Source: Pseudomonadota bacterium (GTDB lineage Bacteria; Pseudomonadota; Alphaproteobacteria; Rhizobiales; Hyphomicrobiaceae). Taken from it: a stretch of 11,304 nt of DNA. Positions 6,701 to 11,304 of this stretch are shown here, in pieces. The notes beneath the pieces are model-generated. The model ran no database searches, was not told the origin of the DNA, and saw only the letters and a program-made list of their open reading frames with translations. The stretch's first letter is position 1. Each line of letters begins with the position of its first letter. Location of the stretch: positions 1 to 11,304 of the forward strand of contig JAEZAW010000154.1 of NCBI GenBank assembly GCA_023430315.1. The letters run 5' to 3'. Position numbers and translations under genes: made by a program.

Positions 6701-6735
6701 ACCTATAGTTGTGCATTGTAACCTTTAAAGGTTTA
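6698..6735. promoter_or_regulatory. Candidate operator: 14-bp palindrome with a flanking half-site
   Basis: AACCTTTAAAGGTT at 6720-6733 is a perfect palindrome with no spacer. A further TAAACCT at 6698-6704 is the exact reverse complement of AGGTTTA at 6729-6735, so three related half-sites are packed into 38 bp. The site lies 85 nt before the TPR lipoprotein start in the only AT-rich part of that intergenic region. The symmetry suggests a dimeric regulator; its identity is unknown. Confidence 0.45.
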
Positions 6736-6818
6736 TTGACGGCTGTGCCGAAAATATCGCCGTGGGGCAGGACCGCGGCAGGGTCGATACGCGGATCCGG
6801 CAGGGAGCATGAATTCCG

Positions 6819-7847
6819 ATGTCGAACGGGTTCTCGTTGAGGGCGCGCGCGTCTGCTGCGCGGGTGGTGATGGTTGCGGGTCTGGCGCTCTCGCTTGGGG
6901 CCTGCTCGCAATCCGGCAGCCTGCTCCTGAGCGAGCCGGACGTGCCAGTCCCCGGAGAGTCGAAGGTTGCCGAGGGGCCGCGCTCGGAAGCCGAGAAAGC
7001 CGCGGAGCATTGGGGCAAGGAGCACGGGAAGCAGCCGAAGAGCGGTAAGATGGCGCTCAACTATGCCCGTAGTCTGAAGGCGCTCGGCCGCAAGGCGGAG
7101 GCGTTGGCGGTGCTTCAGTCCTCCTACCTCTATAATGCGCAGGACCGCGAGTACCTATCCGAGTTCGGCCGCCTCGCGCTCGATCAGGGCCACGCCCCGA
7201 TGGCGCAGCAGCTTCTCGAGCGGGCCGACGACCCGGCGAAGCCGGATTGGCGGGTGCTCTCCGCGCGCGGCGTGGCGCTTGCCCAACAGGGTCAATACAA
7301 GGAAGCCATTCCCTTCCTCGAGCGTGCTCGCGCCCTCGCCCCGAACCAGGTGAGCGTTATGAACAACCTTGCGCTGGCCTACACCATGGACGGTCAGGCT
7401 TCACAGGCCGAGCCCATGCTCAGACAGGCGAATGGTGTCGACGCCGATCCGCGCGTCCGCCAGAATCTGGCACTGGTGCTCGACCTTCAGGGCAAGAAAG
7501 AAGAGGCGACGCGTCTGTCCATGGGTGGCGACCAGGCCATGCCCGCGGCTGCCCCGCCTGTCGCACCCAAGCCGATTGCGACGCGCCCCGTGCCCGTCGC
7601 CGAACCCGCCAAGGTCGCGGTCGCTACGCCGCCCCCACAGCCAGCCGTCGCCCGCAGGGAGCTTCCGCCTGTTCGCACGGCGTCGGTCCGCGCGCCAGCG
7701 TCGGCACCTGCGTCAGCGCCGCCTGTCGTCGCACCTGCCGCAGAGGCAGACCCGGATGCGATCATCCGCGCTGCCATCCAGGCCGAGGTCACGCATGAGC
7801 AGGAGCGCTCGCGCAACTTCCCAACGGCGAGCGTGCCGCAGCGCTAA
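6819..7847 (+). CDS. TPR lipoprotein, TadD-like
   Basis: A 342-residue envelope protein. The first 28 residues are a lipoprotein signal: basic n-region (SLRARASAAR), hydrophobic VVMVAGLALS, and lipobox LGAC with the lipidated cysteine at 29. After a short linker, residues about 78-235 form tetratricopeptide repeats, seen in GKMALNYARSLKALGRKAEALAVLQ, RVLSARGVALAQQGQYKEAIPFLERA and MNNLALAYTMDGQASQAEPMLRQA, ending with VRQNLALVLDLQGKKEEA. Residues about 240-318 are Pro/Ala-rich and probably disordered, followed by a short charged C-terminal helix. The signal plus repeat pattern fits TadD, the assembly lipoprotein of Flp pili. TPR lipoproteins are common, so the pilus role is an inference, helped by the Flp pilin gene 2.3 kb away. 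The ATG at 6819 has GGGAG 11 nt upstream; the nearby ATG at 6809 is in another frame. Confidence 0.8.
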   Translation: MSNGFSLRARASAARVVMVAGLALSLGACSQSGSLLLSEPDVPVPGESKVAEGPRSEAEKAAEHWGKEHGKQPKSGKMALNYARSLKALGRKAEALAVLQSSYLYNAQDREYLSEFGRLALDQGHAPMAQQLLERADDPAKPDWRVLSARGVALAQQGQYKEAIPFLERARALAPNQVSVMNNLALAYTMDGQASQAEPMLRQANGVDADPRVRQNLALVLDLQGKKEEATRLSMGGDQAMPAAAPPVAPKPIATRPVPVAEPAKVAVATPPPQPAVARRELPPVRTASVRAPASAPASAPPVVAPAAEADPDAIIRAAIQAEVTHEQERSRNFPTASVPQR

Positions 7848-7868
7848 CCGGCGCTATACGGATGGAGA

Positions 7869-7904
7869 AGCCCGGGAGGCGTACCTCCCGGGCTCACGTC
7901 TTTC
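7869..7904 (+). terminator. Terminator of the TPR lipoprotein gene
   Basis: AGCCCGGGAGG (7869-7879) and CCTCCCGGGCT (7884-7894) form a perfect 11-bp stem with a CGTA loop, starting 22 nt after the stop. A T-rich stretch (TCTTTCTT, 7899-7906) follows on the plus strand. No T-run follows on the minus strand, so it serves the rightward gene. Confidence 0.82.
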
Positions 7905-7964
7905 TTGCTCACGGTCTCGAGTGAGAACTGTCCGTATGGCGGCCGCGGGCATGGCACACCGGAT

Positions 7965-7985
7965 AGAGGCGACAGTGCCTCTTTC
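7965..7985. terminator. Weak hairpin between converging genes
   Basis: AGAGGC (7965-7970) and GCCTCT (7977-7982) form a 6-bp stem with a 6-nt loop. It begins 23 nt beyond the stop of the leftward thiamine-diphosphate enzyme. Only a short TTT follows on the plus strand and nothing T-rich on the minus strand, so it is at best a weak terminator for the leftward gene. Confidence 0.3.
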
Positions 7986-8005
7986 CAGCAGCTCGCGGCG
8001 AACAA

Positions 8006-9634
8006 TTATAGCCGTGAGACTTCGGTTTCCTTCGACGTGATGAACTCGAGCAGCGCCGGCTGGCCCTTCTGGGTCGCGGCAATGCCACGCTTGATGGCCG
8101 CGACGATATCGCCCGGCTTCTCGACGCGCTCGCCGTAGCCGCCGAACGCGCGTGCCATGGCGGCATAGTCGCCGGAGATGTCCGTCGAACGATACTTCTC
8201 CGTCGAGATGGGCATCACCTTCAGCTCGATCGCCATGGAGAAGTTGTTCAGCAGGATCGACATGATCGGGATGCGCTCGCGCACAGCCGTCTCGAAGTCC
8301 ATGCCCGTGAAGCCGATCGCTGCATCGCCCCACACGTTGATGCAGAGCTTGTCGGGCTTGGCGAGCTTGGCGCCCATGGCGAAGCCGAGGCCCGCGCCGA
8401 GCTGGGTTGTCTTGCCCCAGCCGATGTACGAGAGCGGGGTCGTCGACTTCCAGAAGGGTGAGAGCTGGTCGCGTGGGCTGCCGGCATCGTGCGTGATGAT
8501 CGTGTTGGCGATGTCGACGGTCTTCTGCAGATCCCAGAGCACGCGATAGGGATTGAGCGGCGCGTCGTTGCTCGTGAGCTTCGGCATCCACTTCGCGAGC
8601 CAGGGCTCGTTCGTGTCGCTGATCTCCTTGGCAACCTTCTTGGCGTCTCTGGGCTTGTTGCCGTGGAGCTTGCGCACCTCCGCGAGCATGGCCTCGAGCA
8701 CGATCTTGGCATCTCCCGCGATGCCGAGCGCCACTGGCACATCCTTGTTGATGTCGCCGGGATCGAGCGTCGCCTGGATGATCCGTGCGCCGGCCGGCAT
8801 CTTCACGCCGAAGTTGGTCTCGGTGAACGAGCAGCCGATGCCGAAGATGAGATCTGACTTGTCGAGGAACGTGCGCACGGCCTGCGGAATGGCGAGACCG
8901 CCAGAGCCGAGCGAGAGCGGATGCGTCTCGGGGAAGGCGCTCTTGCCTTCGAGGCTCGTCGTGACGGGGATGGCGAGCAGCTCGGCCAGCTCCTTGAGCT
9001 CGGTCCAAGCTTCGGCCCAGTGCACGCCCTGGCCGGCGTAGATGACCGGCCGCTTGGCGGCGACGAGCATCTTGGCTGCTTCGGCCACGGCGGAAAGGTC
9101 GGTGCCGGTGCGGATGCGTTGCGGGACGACGTAGTCCTTGGGATCGACCTCTTCGTTCCAGAGGTCGGTCGGGATCTCGACGAGCACCGGGCCACCGCGA
9201 CCGGACTTCAGGTTCTGAAAGGCCCGGCGGAAGATGTTCGGGATCTCCTTGGCCGAGGTGATGGGCTCGGCGGTCTTGGTGATGGAGCGCATGGAGACGG
9301 AGGCATTGTAGTTGCGATCGACCCAGGCGAGCCGGCGCTGGTAGCCCATGGGGAGCACGAGGATCGGGACGCTCTCGCTGTAGGCCTGCGCGACGCCGCC
9401 GTAGGCGTTCTCGGTGCCTGGGCCGTGCTGCATGGCGAATACGCCGATGGTCTTGCCGGAAGTCACCCGGCTGACCGCATCGGCCATATGGAGGCCTACG
9501 CGCTCCTGGCGGACGATGATCGGGCGGATATCGAACTTGGCCGCGTGCTCGAGGATGTGATTGACGGGGTAGCCAATGATGTATTCGACGCCTTCCTGCT
9601 TGAGGATGGCGGATATTGCATCTCCCACCTTCAT
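8006..9634 (-). CDS. Thiamine-diphosphate enzyme of the acetolactate synthase superfamily, substrate unknown
   Basis: A 542-residue enzyme with the three-domain ThDP layout. The N-terminal pyrimidine-binding domain (about 1-170) has GYPVNHILEHA and IVRQERVGLHMADA, where E44 corresponds to the glutamate that activates ThDP, and HGPGTENAYGGVAQAYSESVP. A central Rossmann-like domain (about 185-325) includes KRPVIYAGQGVHWAEA. The C-terminal pyrophosphate domain carries the Mg-ThDP motif GDA (436-438), 24 residues, then NN (463-464). E44 excludes a glyoxylate carboligase-type active site. The family cannot be narrowed: it is IlvB-like, but no IlvN regulatory subunit gene lies beside it, and 2-oxoacid decarboxylase or acyltransferase activity is equally possible. 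Start: ATG preceded by AGGGAAGG about 8 nt upstream. It stands alone, converging on the TPR gene. Confidence 0.85.
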   Translation of the reverse strand: MKVGDAISAILKQEGVEYIIGYPVNHILEHAAKFDIRPIIVRQERVGLHMADAVSRVTSGKTIGVFAMQHGPGTENAYGGVAQAYSESVPILVLPMGYQRRLAWVDRNYNASVSMRSITKTAEPITSAKEIPNIFRRAFQNLKSGRGGPVLVEIPTDLWNEEVDPKDYVVPQRIRTGTDLSAVAEAAKMLVAAKRPVIYAGQGVHWAEAWTELKELAELLAIPVTTSLEGKSAFPETHPLSLGSGGLAIPQAVRTFLDKSDLIFGIGCSFTETNFGVKMPAGARIIQATLDPGDINKDVPVALGIAGDAKIVLEAMLAEVRKLHGNKPRDAKKVAKEISDTNEPWLAKWMPKLTSNDAPLNPYRVLWDLQKTVDIANTIITHDAGSPRDQLSPFWKSTTPLSYIGWGKTTQLGAGLGFAMGAKLAKPDKLCINVWGDAAIGFTGMDFETAVRERIPIMSILLNNFSMAIELKVMPISTEKYRSTDISGDYAAMARAFGGYGERVEKPGDIVAAIKRGIAATQKGQPALLEFITSKETEVSRL

Positions 9635-10113
9635 GGCTTTTCCTTCCCTGTTTGGCCGCCGGCCGGCCTTTCATTCTTACTTGCCATCGAAGCACGTGCG
9701 GGTCTGACGGCCAAGCATCGGATACTGCAGATCTGGTGCGCCGACCCGTGTCTTGGCAGGCTGATCGCTCGTCCGCCGGGAGCATCGTGGTGCGATATGC
9801 TCGCCTAAGACTTTCTGTGCGGTTATATTAATCACTGAGAAACCACGATCTACGCCGTAGAACTGGCGGATCTTGAAAGCATTCCCAAGTATAATATCTT
9901 GTGGCGTGCGGAATATTGGCATAATGTACTCAAGTTCATGGGTGCCGTATTTAATATGTTGTTTCCCAATCTGGATTTCTTTCGGTGAAATATGTTATTT
10001 TTACTCGTCATTAATTTGCTGGGCGTAGGGTGACCCCAAGTTCGGCCGCTACAAGGAACGGCGGGCTTCGACCCACGAGGTCGCGGAGTTAGTCAGAGTG
10101 GGAGAGTGATATC
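9635..10113. other. 479-bp gene-poor spacer with an AT-rich island
   Basis: This spacer separates the divergent thiamine-diphosphate enzyme and Flp pilin genes. The half nearest the enzyme (9635-9814) has the GC content of the surroundings. Positions 9821-10020 fall to about 38% GC by my count. Both strands carry open stretches there, including a minus-strand frame open from 9994 to 9677 that reads as plausible but unrecognised protein. It has a methionine at 9922 without a good Shine-Dalgarno and two stops just upstream. I cannot support a gene. A promoter region for flp, a decayed gene, or both could explain it. Confidence 0.6.
9898..9925 (+). promoter_or_regulatory. Weak candidate promoter for the Flp pilin gene
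   Basis: CTTGTG (9898-9903) and CATAAT (9920-9925) are 16 nt apart on the plus strand inside the AT-rich island. It would give a leader of about 180 nt before the pilin start. In AT-rich DNA such pairs arise often by chance, so this is tentative. Confidence 0.22.
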
Positions 10114-10293
10114 ATGAAGACCCTCGTTCGTTTTGCGAAGTGCGAGTCGGGCGCCACGGCCATCGAGTACGGCCTCATCGCGGCCCTGATCTCGGTTGCG
10201 ATCATCGGCGTTCTCACCACGGTCGGCACCAATCTTTCGGCTGTGTTCGATACGATCGGCGATAAGCTTGCAGCCCCGGCCCCGGCATCCTGA
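10114..10293 (+). CDS. Flp/Fap-type pilin subunit
   Basis: A 59-residue type IVb pilin of the Flp/Fap family, the major subunit of Tad pili used in surface attachment. A short basic leader (MKTLVRFAKCESGA) is followed by the Flp signature TAIEYGLIAALISVAIIGVL: the prepilin-peptidase region, the Glu-Tyr pair (E18, Y19) and a hydrophobic helix that anchors the subunit in the membrane before assembly. Processing would be expected after Gly13, just before the Ala-Thr-Ala-Ile-Glu-Tyr stretch. The C-terminus is short and Ala/Pro-rich. The start has GGAGAG 7 nt upstream. No TadV peptidase, CpaB, CpaC, CpaF or TadB/C genes are present, so this copy is outside a full tad locus in this window. It has its own terminator about 55 nt downstream. 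Confidence 0.94.
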   Translation: MKTLVRFAKCESGATAIEYGLIAALISVAIIGVLTTVGTNLSAVFDTIGDKLAAPAPAS

Positions 10294-10307
10294 TTTCTTG
10301 GCTTCCC

Positions 10308-10326
10308 GGCGGTAGCTTATGCCGCC
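10308..10326 (+). repeat. Short hairpin after the Flp pilin gene
   Basis: GGCGGTA (10308-10314) and TGCCGCC (10320-10326) pair over 7 bp (one G-U) around a 5-nt loop, 14 nt after the pilin stop. There is no T-run. It may protect the 3' end of the pilin mRNA from exonucleases, upstream of the real terminator. Confidence 0.4.
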
Positions 10327-10346
10327 AGGCGCCTAAAATTGCCGAA

Positions 10347-10386
10347 CAGTGCGCTCGCTCCTTCCGGGGGCGGGCGTTCTGCTTTT
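10347..10386 (+). terminator. Rho-independent terminator between flp and metH
   Basis: A long GC-rich hairpin has an 11-bp inner stem (10352-10362 with 10366-10376, three G-U pairs) and a 3-nt loop. It is extended by further pairs out to 10347/10381 across one mismatch, and a TTTT tract follows at 10383-10386. It separates pilin and methionine synthase transcription. Confidence 0.72.
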
Positions 10387-10511
10387 AGGGGGTGACGTCC
10401 GCGCGCCGCATCCTTGAGTTTCCGCCGATTTCATATACACGTGACCGCGAATCTGCCCGCGGCCGTGTCGGACGCGGGTCCCGATGCATCTTTGCCGGAC
10501 CTGCGTCTCAT

Positions 10512-11304
<793 letters not shown>

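Noticed and set aside
9654..9668. GGCCG/CGGCC hairpin just upstream of the thiamine-diphosphate enzyme
   Set aside because: Only 5 bp in a run of GC-rich sequence, with no T-run or conserved partner; chance is likely.
7854..9785. A 643-codon minus-strand frame overlapping the thiamine-diphosphate enzyme
   Set aside because: It is an out-of-frame shadow of the enzyme, rich in Arg and His with no domain. The 8006-9634 frame carries all the conserved motifs and the ribosome-binding site.
9784..9849. 7-bp inverted repeat ATCGTGG / CCACGAT
   Set aside because: The arms are short and 52 nt apart, expected by chance in a spacer of this size.
9677..9922. An 81-residue minus-strand protein in the AT-rich spacer
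   Set aside because: No convincing Shine-Dalgarno, no recognised family, and a composition change half way through. Kept only as an observation about the island.
10387..10511. Cobalamin or SAH/SAM riboswitch upstream of metH
   Set aside because: The 125 nt after the terminator is too short for a cobalamin riboswitch, and I find no B12-box-like or SAH-motif-like sequence.

Overview
The window looks like a stretch of chromosome from a GC-rich alphaproteobacterium, most likely Hyphomicrobiales. The evidence is the gene content and family variants: a YlxR protein fused to an L7Ae-like domain behind nusA, a mutM and enoyl-CoA hydratase pair next to ubiE, a small Flp pilin, and a TadD-like TPR lipoprotein. 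The genus cannot be fixed from the sequence alone. I see no insertion sequence, phage gene, CRISPR array, tRNA or rRNA.

Layout. (1) Positions 1-3052, minus strand: the rimP-nusA-ylxR translation/transcription operon, read toward the left edge, where infB would be expected next. The rimP leader (3053-3286) holds a strong minus-strand-only intrinsic terminator and two alternative promoter-like pairs. (2) 3287-5409, minus strand: a tight cluster of a GlcG/HbpS-like protein, MutM (Fpg) DNA glycosylase and an enoyl-CoA hydratase. (3) 5575-6627, plus strand: a 60-residue unrecognised protein with a very good ribosome-binding site, then UbiE (ubiquinone/menaquinone C-methyltransferase). (4) 6819-7847, plus strand: a TPR lipoprotein of TadD type, preceded by an AT-rich region with a perfect 14-bp palindrome and followed by a clear hairpin terminator. 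(5) 8006-9634, minus strand: a thiamine-diphosphate enzyme of the acetolactate synthase superfamily, substrate unknown. (6) 9635-10113: a 479-bp gene-poor spacer with an AT-rich island (about 38% GC over 9821-10020). (7) 10114-10293, plus strand: a 59-residue Flp/Fap-type pilin with its own terminator. (8) From 10512, plus strand, running off the right edge: the methyltetrahydrofolate-binding part of cobalamin-dependent methionine synthase, beginning without the usual N-terminal homocysteine domain.

Most of the window is core housekeeping: ribosome maturation, antitermination, DNA repair, quinone synthesis and methionine synthesis. The two Tad-pilus-type genes (TPR lipoprotein and Flp pilin) lie about 2.3 kb apart with an unrelated enzyme between them and no other tad genes, so they look like dispersed satellites of a tad locus elsewhere. 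I did not find a convincing undescribed multi-gene system. The points most worth a second look are the rimP leader terminator, the palindrome upstream of the TPR lipoprotein, the split methionine synthase, the AT-rich island, the small protein beside ubiE, and the unassigned thiamine-diphosphate enzyme.
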